A program made the position numbers and the translations under genes. Under the pieces are notes generated by a model. It searched no databases. It was not told the DNA's origin and saw only the letters and a program-made list of their open reading frames with translations. A DNA stretch of 64,000 nucleotides from Maea johnstoni (taxonomy: Eukaryota; Annelida; Polychaeta; Spionida; Magelonidae). The DNA lies in the NCBI GenBank assembly GCA_963942565.1, contig OZ012693.1, positions 4,108,880 through 4,172,879 of the forward strand. Reading direction: 5' to 3'. Each line of letters begins with the position of its first letter. Position 1 is the stretch's first letter. Shown here in pieces: positions 24,561 through 40,110 of this stretch.

Positions 24561-25479
24561 TAGGTTTAACCTTTCAAAATCAAATATGTAGAGAAATTCT
24601 GCACAAATGCGAGAATTGAGAAGAAATTTACTTTTCTGGGAGTGACTGGCAAGATTTGGCTGGAGCGCCTAACAGGAGCGTTGCCATGGTAACCGGGGGC
24701 TTGTCTTGAAGAGGGTTTGACAGGCAGGCGCTGTCAGTGAAGGCATTTTGTACAGGACGGATATTCCTGTGATGATATTTGGCAGTAACGCAATAAGGTT
24801 GGGATGACATAATGTGGGCGATACCTTATTTGGACATTGCTTGTTTATTAAAAGTGGAGGGCTCCTCCGTTGCCGTAGTCGCAACTACCCTGTGTAACGA
24901 TACCGTATAGTACTTCTCTCTCGTCAGATTGGGTCGTGAACCAGTGGCGTATTTCCCTGGCAGCGTGCCAATTCGCGGCCCTGCTCTAAATAAGCAGGCA
25001 CCTAGCACGAGGAACGGAGTAGAAATCTGCAACCGTGCTTATGTGTGTTTCTCGTAGTCGTTCTCGTGCTAGGAGGAGTAGGAGGGCCGATGCCGGCGCT
25101 GCCGCGGCTGCCTTACTTTGATGTGCGCCTCTCTTTTGCCGAGTACTGCTTCCTCTCTGTGGCTGTCTGCGGGTGCCTCTTCAAGCGTGCAGCTTCCACA
25201 GCCAGCACCGCAACCAACACAGCCTCCTCGCCAACCAACCCAGCCTTACAACCCGGCCCACCAGCCCGCCAACAAGGTCACGGCTTCCTATTGCCAGATG
25301 AAAAGGCCCATCTGAAACAATACCACATTATGTCGTTAGCGGGACATTTTAGACTAATCTGCCTCTCTATCCGCGCGGTGCAGAATCAAACACATACTAA
25401 AACTGCCGCTATTACTACAGCCATTACGCTAGAGCTGATGTGATGCTTCACTAAGGCACTACAACCCCTTTACAATACA
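24561..25479. other. GC-richer intron block, no supported gene
   Basis: 24950-25270 is GC- and CpG-rich. The plus-strand frame at 25045-25443 is Pro/Ala/Thr-rich and lacks any recognisable domain, and no strong splice sites frame it. It may be a regulatory island. Confidence 0.3.
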
Positions 25480-25900
25480 CGTTCTACCACTAAAGCTTTA
25501 AGTGAGCTTCGAGGGGGATATATTAACCCTGTTACGAAAAACCCTTTCACTATGGCCCTTTACTGAGGTTGCCTGTCACTAGACTAACAGTCCTGAGGTT
25601 TTGGGGGAATATAGAAATCCCTTTCCTACACACCCTTTTCACCACAACCCCTTATACAGGACGCCATAGAGATAAACCCAATTGATGAGTTTTGGGGGAA
25701 TACAGTAACCCTTTAACTAACAGCCCTTTTGCTACAACCTCCTCCCAGAGGCACACCACAACACTAGAAGCCTTGACATATTATGGGAATATTGTGAGCT
25801 TTTTAGTACAAACCAATTTATTACAAACCTATCATAGACAAGGCTCTATCCTCTAGACCATTTGTCATGATGTGTTGGGGGATATAGTGCTGAAAGGCTG
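25480..25900. repeat. Diverged tandem repeat, about 115-bp period
   Basis: Four units carry TTTGGGGGAATATAG.AA(C)CCTTT, then ACANCCCTTTT..CTACAACC and a CCTCTAGACC-like region. Examples: 25500-25560, 25595-25660, 25690-25750, 25780-25890. Confidence 0.75.
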
Positions 25901-25961
25901 TCTTCATAAAGCAGATAAAACACATAGATTTGCTAGGCAATGCGCCTCAACTACACTATTT

Positions 25962-25963
<2 letters not shown>

Positions 25964-26035
<72 letters not shown>
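25964..26035. repeat. (TA)n microsatellite
   Basis: About 35 TA units. Confidence 0.97.
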
Positions 26036-26037
<2 letters not shown>

Positions 26038-26412
26038 ATACTATTTCTATCTTTAGAATTTAGTGTCATTTTTTATTCATGCAGGTATACTAAGAGTGTT
26101 TGTTTTAAATGGTATTTGATTTTATGGTTCTCAGGTAAATTGTATTTGTGTCCCCAGCATGACATGGTAGGAGCAATTAGTGGCTTTACTGCAGTATTTA
26201 TGATGTGTTGAACAATATACTCTTACACCTGTCATAGGCATGAATATACAATTGAAATGCCAACCTACCCATATCCTGTCGGTCCCTAAAACTCTATACA
26301 TGCACCTAAGTCATAGCATGGTGCACTATTGTAGGATCACATAATTGCAAAACATGAATGGTTTAGAAAGTTACTGAAATAGGAGAGAGAAGGGGGTGGA
26401 GACATCAAGTCG

Positions 26413-26475
26413 GAGAGAGAGAGAGAGACAGAGAGAGAGAGAGAGACAGAGAGAGACGGAGAGAAGGGAGGGAGA
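26413..26475. repeat. Imperfect (GA)n tract
   Basis: Purine-rich GA repeat with ACA interruptions. Confidence 0.9.
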
Positions 26476-27699
26476 GAGGGTGAAGGTGAGAATCCAAGAC
26501 AGCTGAAAAGATAGAATTGGATATAGACAGACAAACTCAGCATTTCTGTGTTTGAAAGAAAGAAAGGAAGAGATAGATAGGAATGATTCTGGACTAAGTG
26601 TAGATGAAAATACTAACAGCAGTCAGTGGTGACTATATAGTAATATAGTAGTATAGTGCCGCAGCAGCAGCACATTAGCTATTACAGGAGGCCACTTGTA
26701 CAGCCAGTGGCAGCGAGGGACAAGGCACTTGGCATTTCTAGGAGCCATGTGCTCATGCCTCCATAGACACAGCTATTGTATTCCCACGAGTCACATTTCA
26801 AAGAAGAAGACTAAGAGAGGGCTCCTGTGGTTGATCTAATTTGCCCTAAGCTGTAAAGAGCCTGGTTTTAATGGTCAGTTAATCTGTTGGCCAAAGGCTC
26901 TGGTCCCTCATTAGTGCGACCACTGGACAGTGTGGTCTTGCTTCCAGTGGTCTCAGGCAGCATGATCATGAGGTCAGTTGTAAGCTTACTGTACAAGCAG
27001 CAATAGCGTTACCGTTACCGCCACACAAACCCAACATGCAGCCGGGTGCTACAATTCTTATTACATCTTCGCTGTGGATTTATCATTTCTACTATTTCCA
27101 AATCCGGTGTGATTCCAATCTTTGACGCTTTGGGGGTTTGATTGCATTTCGCGGGTCGCGCGCTGTCTCGATTCAGCTTGGCCCCTGAAGCTGGATACGC
27201 TGCTGAAGAGGATGGGTCACAGGGTCAGAGATAGTAAGGCCAGATGCAGGAATTATGAAGAATATCAAGACCTCAAGTTTAATATAGCAGTAATAACAGT
27301 GGGTTCCACCATGATCAGAGGCTCCCGCTTCAAAATTAATGGCTGCACGGCAGGGCTCGCTCTCGCGTTGTTGTCGTGTTCTAGCTGAGGTGGGGTGGAT
27401 GGCGAAGGCCCACATGTCTGACATGACCCAGGCGACGCCCCCACCACCACACATTCTCAAACCCTTCCTATATAACGCTAATCACCCAGAGCTCTTAGAA
27501 ATTCATTTTAATTGTGGTGAATCCAATATTTTAAGGAGGTCTCTTGGTAGAGTTCATGGTGACCTTGAAAATTGGGTCATTCTCATTTATTATTCCATCC
27601 ACATTTTTGGGAAGTATTTAATTTTTTGAAGTGGATTACAACTCACATCTTCTTGTTTAACTCTAGAAAAATAAATATCACTGCTACAGTAAAGATTAT
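26476..27699. other. Intron, no supported gene
   Basis: Unique sequence. Around 27120-27460 both strands are open for 80-95 codons without domains. Confidence 0.4.
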
Positions 27700-28180
27700 T
27701 TACATTCCATATGAAGTTTGTCCAGTTGGGTGGATATATAATGCTTTAGGGTTCGCGGCGTTGTATTTTGGCATAATTCTGTCCAGCAGAGGGCTGTTTA
27801 TCATACACATGGCAAGGATCTCGCTGGGATTTTGTGGTGCGCCCCATAAAGATGTCATATTTGGTGAAACAGATGCGAGAAAGTCTTGGCATGCTTGTAT
27901 GGTGTGCTCAGCCGGAGCTTTAAGTGATTGCCTGATTGGCATAGACTCACAACCAGTCCCTTTCGCCACCAAAATCCAGCTTCTCCAATCTAATTGCGTT
28001 ATTCTCCCGCTGTGCGTGGGCGGAAGCGAGTCTGTGTGTGTGACCCAGAGGCTGACCACTATATTTCCCTGGGCACCATTGGAAATTAACACCTAGGGTC
28101 GCAGATACTGATGAATGTGCTTAGGACTTTAAAATAAAGTTGCTTGACCTTGGGCCTTGGCGAGTGACCTTGGGGATGGC
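27700..28180. promoter_or_regulatory. Candidate regulatory block with ERR-type half-sites
   Basis: Complex sequence open on both strands (plus 27572-28096, minus 27700-28092) without any recognisable domain, more like constrained non-coding DNA than a gene. CCAGCAGAGGGCTG at 27783-27796 is close to the CTCF consensus. TGACCTTGG occurs at 28145 and 28165, exactly 20 bp apart; this is the extended half-site bound by ERR/FTZ-F1-type nuclear receptors. Confidence 0.3.
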
Positions 28181-30369
<2,189 letters not shown>

Positions 30370-30383
30370 CCCATAGAGGGCAG
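30370..30383 (+). promoter_or_regulatory. CTCF-like site
   Basis: CCCATAGAGGGCAGCACC matches CCASYAGRKGGCRS at 12 of 14 positions, in plus orientation. An isolated motif; binding not shown. Confidence 0.35.
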
Positions 30384-30489
30384 CACCAGTGTGCTCCTGT
30401 GGCTGCAGCGAAGAGGAGGAGGAGGAGGAGGAGAGCACATAATTAGAGCTGCCATCTCTGTTAGGATCAACCATGTGGAAGTGTGCAAA

Positions 30490-31085
30490 TGGATCCTGCC
30501 ATCCTCAGAGCAGTATTACTACTGTAGTAGTAGCAGCAGACATAGGGCTCTTCTCAGAAAACTACACCCTCCCTCCCCGCCAGCACCTACTTCCCAAAAT
30601 GCCCTTTCAGAGCAGTATTACTAGTAGCAGACAGGGCTCTTCTCAGAAAGCTCTCCCTCCCTCCAGCATGTACTTCCCAAAATGCCCCATACTAGCCACT
30701 CACAGAGCAGTAATAAGTTGCAGTAGCAGACGTAGCAGTAGTAGTACTAATCTAGTAGTAGTAGTAGTAGTAGTAGTAGTGGATGCAAATTCTAACTAAA
30801 CCCCCTATTAATGCCTGATAATTCTTATTCCAAGCCATCCTCCAAGAAGGGGTAGAAGATTTTTTCCTCTAATGTCTAAGCTCTCATATACCTAGCCACC
30901 CTAAGTGAAAAAGTAGTGGACATAAGCTCTTCTAGTTGAGCTGCACCCTCCCTCGCCTAATGCTGAAATACTTCCATGCCAAGCCACCCTCAAGGAATAT
31001 TAGTTGTAGACATAGGCTCTTCTAATTAAACACCTCCCTCCCTCATTTAATGTGGAAATACTCCCATACTAAGCCTTGAATTGCT
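30490..31085. repeat. Diverged tandem repeat, about 105-bp period
   Basis: Five to six units carry AGAGCAGTA(T)TA, GTAGCAGACATAGG, GCTCTTCT, CACCCTCCCTCC and TACTTCC. They are clear near 30508, 30610 and 30700, and more diverged near 30905 and 31005. An (AGT)n run at 30752-30782 grew inside one unit. Confidence 0.8.
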
Positions 31086-31429
31086 GCACATAATCACATA
31101 ATCAGAACTGTCCTCAGGGCGTGCTATTCTTTTAACCCCTAGAGATCAGGTAGACCCGAGGCTACCTATAAATGTCTGAGACCATACCCAGGTATTAAAA
31201 ATACATTACAATGAAACCCACCCAGTATATGTTTTAGCACTGAAAAGTACTCCATTGATTTGAAAAAAGTTTGAATGAGATTTTTTGTTTGAATCTAGAA
31301 AACACCAAATATTATTTTCGATCATCACGATGCCTTTAGGGTAATTAGTTTATTGTTTGAAAATCTGCCTCTCCAGTTGGTCAGTAAGAGCTGCAGGGCT
31401 GGAGATCTTTCTTCATTACAATACGGCAG
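31086..31429. other. Intron, nothing specific seen
   Basis: Unique sequence. Confidence 0.5.
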
Positions 31430-32130
31430 CAAGTCATGCTTTTGATGGATGTTCATAATAATTTGATTTAGGCAAGATGATCGGGGCTATTGTGTTTTTT
31501 TGTGGCAGGAAAAAATCAACAACTTGTGCGAGCAAGTTCTGTCCACGTCAGCGGAGCATCTCGAGATCATTGGGCTAACTAAGTGATGGGCATCCACTTT
31601 CAAACCAAGATTAATTCCAGCAGCAAAGCCATCAATTTTATTACGGCGAATATACCAACATGTAAACAAGAGCTCCCACGACCTTCACCCCTGTGTGTCT
31701 TGCCGACCCCCGACCTCGGGTCAGAGGTCACTTCCTATGATTATATTTCTAAAATTGATTAATTCTGACTGGGCCGTATCCTTAACTGGACTACTGATCA
31801 CCGATCCATGGCCATTAATTCTGGGAAATTTCATTTTCTGTCAGAGGGGCAGCCCTAGTGGTCCTTGATGATGATAATGTTATCCCAATCCCTGATCCAT
31901 AGACGACCCCCCAGGAGGTCAGAGATGGGGTGCAGCTCCTCGGTGGCCGGGATTTTGTTTTAGGCTCCGAACTCGCTGCATAATTCATCTGTGGGAGTAT
32001 CTCCGGGTCAGTGCTTGTAAAAAACGGCTTCATTCGTAGAAAGGGCTTCTGCCTCTGATTTGTTGCTCTCCTCTCCGAGGAGGATGAGAAGTTATGGAGA
32101 CCAGACGCGGGGGATTCCCAAGATAGCATT
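31430..32130. promoter_or_regulatory. Candidate enhancer: DR1 plus Onecut site
   Basis: Complex, repeat-free sequence. GGGTCAGAGGTCA at 31718-31730 is a nuclear-receptor DR1 (HNF4, RXR, COUP-TF type). Twenty bases downstream, AAAATTGATTAAT at 31751-31763 matches the HNF6 consensus DHWATTGAYTWWD at every position. AACTTG and CAAGTT form an inverted repeat at 31523-31540. In vertebrates HNF4 and HNF6 act together, so co-occurrence in a onecut intron is suggestive. The minus-strand frame at 31815-32129 has no domain. Confidence 0.4.
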
Positions 32131-32279
32131 TCTTACCACCACATACATACACTTGTTATCCTAGAACATCTCAATGTAACTCTGAAGCAAGCTCAACTTT
32201 GAGAGAGGCTTATATGTGAAGGACTGGACATTTCTTACAACCATATACACACTCACTTTATATAGAGTATCTCCTGGCT

Positions 32280-33892
<1,613 letters not shown>

Positions 33893-33893
33893 G

Positions 33894-33978
<85 letters not shown>
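33893..33978. repeat. (TA)n microsatellite
   Basis: About 42 TA units. Confidence 0.97.
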
Positions 33979-33979
<1 letters not shown>

Positions 33980-34479
33980 TTTGATGAATGCTTTGTATAT
34001 TTCTATAAACTGACATTTGTAGATGAAACATTTCTATATCATTTCTTTATATGACTCAAACATCATTAATCATACCATCTGTACCAGTTATTAAATGAGA
34101 TTTTAATTACATCTGTTCTAAAATGAGCTTCTGTTTCTATTAAAACATTGGTTACTGATCAGCAACCTAGTTTTCTTAGAGATTTCAACTTACCCTATTA
34201 ATCCATCTTCCAGTCCATTTCATGAGAGTCAGTACATGCTAATTTCTCTTTTTGAAAAGTAGAATCACTGTGCATAGCTGTGCCAGAGCCCTAGAGCCAG
34301 AAGTCTGCTGCATGCTAAGTAAGCATGGGGCAAACAGATCCCTGCTTTAGATAAGTCTTGAGTGGCCTCTTGTAGGAGGCAGAAATTAATGTTTGATTAT
34401 TGTGTTATCAGGGCTCTGCTGAGATTCCTATCACAGTAATTACTGTGGGGTACTACTACGCCATGCATATACTCCTTAA
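33979..34479. other. Intron, nothing specific seen
   Basis: AT-rich, no supported feature. Confidence 0.5.
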
Positions 34480-34684
34480 CCCTACCAATGCTGACGCTAC
34501 TTTCTTTCCAAGCACAAGCATGCAGAAATCTTTGAAAAACATCGAAACCCTGTCAATGCTGTCATGTTGGTATTCATTAGAAAGCTTTCTTTGAGTACTA
34601 ACATATGAGTACCCATTTGCCAGGGTTTCAGTCATTTTTCACATTATTTTGTATTGGCCAAATAAGCCACCAGCAGCTAAAGGG
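34480..34684 (-). mobile_element. MITE with TTAA target site, copy 1
   Basis: A 205-bp non-autonomous element lying opposite to the copies at 60501 and 63261. Ends are CCCT....AATGCTG and, inverted, CAGC(T/A)...AAAGGG, flanked by TTAA on the left and TTAT on the right. Shared internal phrases on the minus strand include ATTTGGCCAATA, CTGAAACCCTGGCAAATGGG and ACCAACATGA. TTAA duplications with CCCT termini are the hallmark of piggyBac-type transposition; no transposase is present. Confidence 0.75.
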
Positions 34685-35002
34685 TTATTACTACTATAAC
34701 TGCCACATGCTATATAATACCATGCACGCTCACTCGCACGCTTCTTGGACCATGCCAGTCCTGATCTCATGTTTTCTAGAATGCAGAGCAAATATTTCTT
34801 TTTGCATCATGTGGGATTTATGAGTGTGTGTTCTACGCTGTTTGGAGAAGGTTTAACGGTGATGGAGGAAAGTTTATTTTGGTCATATCTTCCCCTTAAG
34901 TGCCTTAAACTGTTAACACATTCCTCTTGAGAGGTTGTGATATAGATATATCTTAATCGTCATACAGGAATATACACAATGGTTCAAAAGAAATTAACAT
35001 TT

Positions 35003-35225
35003 TCTAGAATATATCTGAGATATGATTATATGAAAAATCCCAATTCATTTCTAATAGCAAAATTTATTGTATAGTGGGTTTTGCACCAAAATGATATACA
35101 ATTGTAAATAAAATCTCTGGAATATTCATGAGATATGATTACAATTGTATTAAGGTAATCTTAATTTATGTTTAAAGATTAAGCCCTTTTATTGTGGATT
35201 TTGCATCAAAATGCTGTATAACTGC
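35003..35225. repeat. Tandem duplication, about 112-bp period
   Basis: Units near 35003 and 35114 share TCTNGAATAT, GAGATATGATTA, TTTATTGTNNNNTGGNTTTTGCA and AAAATG.TATA. Confidence 0.8.
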
Positions 35226-35819
35226 ACAGACTGATTATCAGCTATTGAGAGAAAATGACCATCTCCAACTGTGAGTTTCCTCTTGACTCTACACCACTTC
35301 TCCATAACGACTTCCTCTTGTAGGAGTGGGAGCTGAATTAGGGCATATTCATACAGGAAAAATAAGGCTAGTTATGGGCTGACATTGTCATAGTGTGTAA
35401 TGGTGCTCTGCGGCTTGACCTAATCCCTTGTCCAGGGGATTAGTGTAATCCCCTAATCCCCTAATGAGGGACAGGGATATCGTCCATCCTGATCAGACCC
35501 AGCATGTATATCTTATTATCCCTCCCCCCTCCACCGTCACCACTACTAGCATAGCTGCTGGCTCAGCCATGCAGCTGATAATTAAATGGACGTAAACAAT
35601 GTGTGGCCGGGAGTGCTGCTTTGTGGCGGGCTGTTGTGAAACAATTCTCTCCTACAGAGTCATCCGGCATGTTTCTCTAATTGGCAAATCTACACATCTG
35701 TTCTCCTCAGACAATAATTGGCATGTGTGTCCTTTGTTAGCAGGTTAGAGCATATTGTGCTGGCCAGGGGTAGTGGCATCAGGGAGTGGGAGTCCCAAAC
35801 GTACCCGGCCCTTTCCTTC
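35226..35819. other. Intron, nothing specific seen
   Basis: Contains three closely spaced CCCTAAT-type words (35427-35466), a short local repeat. No gene. Confidence 0.45.
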
Positions 35820-36345
35820 CTCTTTCCCTCGGTGGTATCATGCACTGCCATGAGGAAAACTGGTATGTGGAATGGGAGGATTTTTTCCATTTCTAAGAAT
35901 GCTGGTAGAGCTAGCATGGCTTCTGCCAGTGTTGTTAACTCTCCCTGATTCTCCACCAAGTGTAATGTAATAAAATGTTAAGTCGAGTCTCCCCCTCTCA
36001 TTCCCCTCTCTCCCCTTTTTCTGTAATACTGCTAGTGAGATAACTTATTATTTGTGTAATGGTTAGGGGTTGTAATATCTGTATAGTTGGTGATGGTGAT
36101 ACCACTAGCTGCCACTGCCTATTCTGCTGTCTCTCCTTGATTCTCCACCAAATGCGAAGTACTGAAATACTGAGCCCCCTCCCTCCCACCCTCCCTCTAC
36201 ATCAGTAATACTGCTATCAGGAAAACTTATTTGTGGGATGGTAGGAGTTGCTCCATCTCTGTGGCTGCTGCTACCATGTACCACTGCTGCTGCCTCAGTC
36301 AGTGCTGCTGCTGCTGCTAGCCTCCCTGATTCTCCACCGAGTGTT
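35820..36345. repeat. Diverged tandem repeat, about 190-bp period
   Basis: TCC(C/T)TGATTCTCCACC occurs near 35940, 36134 and 36323 (intervals about 194 and 189). Each is preceded by AGGAAAACT, TGTGGGATGG, TGCC and GCTGCTG segments. A CTG-rich run expanded in the last unit. Confidence 0.8.
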
Positions 36346-37175
36346 GTGGCCGCTGACTGCTGCCTGCCATGTTGGAATCTGGGTCACATGCATATTAATG
36401 GGCATATCTGTGAATGCTGTAGATGCTGTATGGGATAGGAGGAGGAGGAGGAGGGGAGGAGGAGGCTGAATGGTCACACTCACACACATACTGGTTCGTG
36501 GTATTTCCCCGCCGGTACATCATCTCCACCATATTCCATTCCTCTTTCTTGCTCCAGGCAACACAAACTCACGCTGCAACTTTGGGCTACTTAATGCCTG
36601 GGGGCATGGGTGGGGGCAAAGGAAAGGGCAAAGGAGGGGCAGAATTGGGGGTAGGGAAAGGGGCAGTGCTGGAGGGTAAATTGGCCAAGGAAGGGGCATA
36701 GATTAATAGATTGAGGGTAAATGTGACAATTTTGATGGCTGCAGAGAGTTCAAGGTTTTTACTTTGGAATGCAATCAAAATGTCCTGGTCTAAAATATTT
36801 TATTCTGTAAATCTATGAGCATTTCTTCTTTTGTGGTATTTTGTGTCAAAAATGATCAGTATTTCTGTCCACGTCTCATTTTAAGTTAATATTAATGGTA
36901 GATTTGTGATTTCACCTGTATTGGCTCATAGCAGGGATTTAGATTAAGACCTTCAATTTATAAATGGATTAAAGTTATCACTTATTATGAGATATCTTTG
37001 GCAAAGATTTTCCTAGTACCATAAATATGGTACTTCCATTTCAATTCTATGGTATGCAGTTAGCAGAACTTGTGATAGCCATTGGCAGCATCCTATCTTT
37101 GAAATGGCAGCTGAGTTATTTTTAAATTCTTAATCAGCTTTCGCATAATTGGCAAATCAGATTTGCTCGCAGGAG
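36346..37175. other. Intron with purine-rich runs
   Basis: (GGA)n at 36439-36467 and a G-rich stretch at 36599-36700. No gene or transposon. Confidence 0.5.
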
Positions 37176-37565
37176 CTAAACTGCAGTAAATGGTGCGTGA
37201 ATTCCGCCGCTCCTTGGTGGCCGTGGGTGTGCAATTGTGCCTCTCCTCCCCCGAGTGCCAAACTTTACTCCAATCAATAGGCGAGCCACCGCCGCTGTAT
37301 CGGGACAGTTTTGATGCATTTTATTGGATTTGACTTGATGTTGGTGTGACTTAATGCTCATTCTGGTGAGGATCAGGTGTAGGGGAGATGGCTGTTCAGA
37401 TAGGGATCTCTTCGCGGTCGTTCTCGTGGCGTTGCTGCTACTGCGTGTAACAATCACGTCAGACAGCGACATCAAGACAGAACCGCTGTAATAACCAACC
37501 AATCCCAGGACAAGCACGCCCCCCACCACTGCGATGGTACACCAGATTTTACACGCTGTTTTCAT
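37176..37565 (-). CDS. Possible small signal-anchor membrane protein
   Basis: A 129-codon minus-strand frame from an ATG at 37565 with A at -3. The start reads MKTACKIWCTIAVVGG followed by VLVLGLVGYYSG: a short basic tail and one hydrophobic segment (about residues 7-32), then a polar Ser/Thr/Arg-rich region with an N-glycosylation sequon (NAT, about residue 45). This resembles a type II signal anchor. The rest has no recognisable domain, and no strong donor shows that it is a first exon. Nested antisense in the onecut intron. A chance frame is at least as likely as a gene. Confidence 0.17.
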   Translation of the reverse strand: MKTACKIWCTIAVVGGVLVLGLVGYYSGSVLMSLSDVIVTRSSSNATRTTAKRSLSEQPSPLHLILTRMSIKSHQHQVKSNKMHQNCPDTAAVARLLIGVKFGTRGRRGTIAHPRPPRSGGIHAPFTAV

Positions 37566-37583
37566 GCTTGTCCTGAGACCCAC

Positions 37584-39529
37584 AGTTCAACACACCTCCT
37601 CTAGAGGGAGCTGCTTGACATCCGATCACTTTTCTTAGGGCAATTTGCAAGATAAACTTTATTTGGGGGTGTCTGATTGGCTTATTTATCAGTGTTTTGA
37701 TTTTATATATCATTTTCTTTATTAGATTGCAATGAAAGTGAAAGAAAATGAAGAAATGTAAGAAATCTTATTTGAAACTACAGGTATAATTTTTACCTAT
37801 CCCCAGGCTAGCAGGCTGCCTTTGTTGTTGAACCCGGCACCTTTTATCGGGTCAAGAGGAAAGTGTTTTCTTTATATGCTTATGTCATGTGGGTCTTTCT
37901 CACAAACATGATATATACTTAAGGTAACAGCAGATTCTCTTTATAAGATGAAACATTGTAGCTTATTATAATATATCATCATGCAGTACAGAATCAAAAT
38001 AATGAGGTGTGTGTACAATGTTATCAAGTCACAGTTTCTGCACATTTATCATAGTGTCTTATAGTGGCCTTTCCTCTGCTCCCTGATTTGAATATCAAAC
38101 ACCCTCTCCCCTCTCTCCCTATATTTGCCTTGGATATTTTCCCCACAGTCACTATGGAATGCATTATATTATATTCCACTGAGAGGTCGAACGGAGCCTG
38201 CCCTAAACGTTTAGATTATATTCGTTTTGGGCTGATATTCTTCCAGTATCAATCTCCATTCTTGTGCCTGGGTTTAGGTAGCAGCCATTGGGGGCCTTCC
38301 CCCTTATTGACACTAATACCCACATTTGACAAGGCCTATTAGTTGCCATTAGTCTTGAGACAGGGGGCGAGAGCAGCAAGAGAAACCCTATCCGACATCA
38401 ATTTGGTGGGGCCGGCTGCCCGCTACGCTCTCGCTCTCGGAGCAGGAGGGCTGGAGTTGGGAGATACGGACTCCGCACCATCCCCCAGCAGAGCGGCGGA
38501 TTTCTAGGTCAGATCTAATCGGCATCCTCGCTGGATCCATCGCACAGGACCCGACCTTTGACCTTCCTCATAGAGCTTTAAGAAACGCACAAGAGGCACC
38601 ATTTAATAGACAAATTTGGCAGGTTAATTCGGGCTTCGCCACCCCTTGTTCAGGGTGCCCTCCAGATGGGCCAATTTTTGGGTTGACTGACACGGGCACG
38701 TGGCACTGTTGGTATTTGGTAATAGGATAGCATAATATTTTGGTTGGGTGGTTCGGTGACTGGCAGCGTGCACCCCTCTCGTTGTTGAGTGGGGTTCTTT
38801 AGGCATGCCCCCTGCACCTCTTTATGGTTTTCACCTTTGTGACATTCATTACTGAAAATCACTCGCACAGAGCACATAATGGGGTCTATTATGAACAAAA
38901 TGGCCTTTCGGAATATACAATTTCATAAAAACTATTTTGCGAAACTATTTTTGCTTAGGTTCAAAGTAAAAAGAATAAATATTTAATAATAGTAAATCTG
39001 AGGAAATCAACCCTATTCACACTGAGCCACCCAAGTGGAAATATTCTAATGGAAGATGTGAAATACAAACACCTTATATGATTCTAATTTTGTTTAGAAA
39101 TGAAGTGGGTCTTTATGGGTGTTGTTTCTTTGCATGGCTATAGTTAACCTGGATATCTGGCAATATTGGAAAAATCTTAAATTCAAAGGAGTTACCACAA
39201 AAATACCTGTAGTAGGGTTGCCATTCCCATGGGGTATTTTGTTCATGCTTGCAACTTCAGGAGGATTGTATATTCTATGATGATGTGATAAATGATTCAG
39301 GTATTGAAAATATTCATATTTTTGCAAATCTTTCTCCCAATTAAGTGACAACTTTGATCAAAAACGTTTTTGTTGATTCTCTAGTGTTTATGCTCAATAC
39401 CACAACCCAGATAATGTGATACTGATAAGGAAAAAGCCAAGCACTTGAATGAGGGACCAGTTAGCTTTATGGTAAAGCTACTGCTTACAGTGTTGGAGAA
39501 TCCTCACTCTCTCGTTTGTGTATGATTAG
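37584..39529. other. Intron, nothing specific seen
   Basis: Unique sequence. The frames at 38064-38342 and 38624-38898 lack domains. Confidence 0.45.
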
Positions 39530-40110
39530 TAAAGAAGCTGTCGCGTTCTTTACGAGCGTCGACTAAGCGCGCTGATTCCCTCTCACCTGTGCGACGAGGC
39601 CCTGCGCTTATTAACCTGATTTATCTCACAAAGAGGCCGGGATAACAAGCTTTTTTGCCCCGCTCCTAAAACACTCGCCCATTATCCTTCATTATGCACT
39701 TGTCATTGGCTAATCATGTTATTGTATCGTCGTAAACAAGCACCTTTGCGATCGCCACCTCCCAGGTGACTTCCCATTTACGACGACGCCCAACAAGCGT
39801 CTTCATCAAATGTCAATTTCTTCCGTAGAAATCCCCTCCAGGAGTGTGCGAGCGGGTATGTCGTCGGTACCACAATAAATTATCACCTCGCCACTGCCGA
39901 TCAAATTAATTGTGGATATTGCCGGCTTATTGTTTGATCAGAATATCATATTATCTCTCTCCGTGGCATGATGGGATTTCCCCCATAGGTGTGTACATAC
40001 GTGTGGCTGATGAATGAGCGCTGTAGTAGTAGTAGGCGAAGTCGACGTGGTCGTAGCGCCGGCGCCGTAGTCGTCGTATCAGGTGAAAACGGAGCTCTCA
40101 GAGACGGCCA
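39530..40110. promoter_or_regulatory. Candidate enhancer with inverted posterior-Hox-type sites
   Basis: Complex, CpG-containing sequence. TCGTAAA at 39730-39736 and its inverse TTTACGA at 39777-39783 match the Abd-B/Hox9-13 core. Between them are GCGATCGC and an E-box in CCCAGGTGAC. CATTGGCTAATC lies upstream (39704-39715). Function is inferred. Confidence 0.3.

Noticed and set aside
27572-28096. 174-codon plus-strand frame with overlapping 130-codon minus-strand frame
   Set aside because: Both strands open, no recognisable domain, low-quality N-terminus; treated as possible conserved non-coding DNA.
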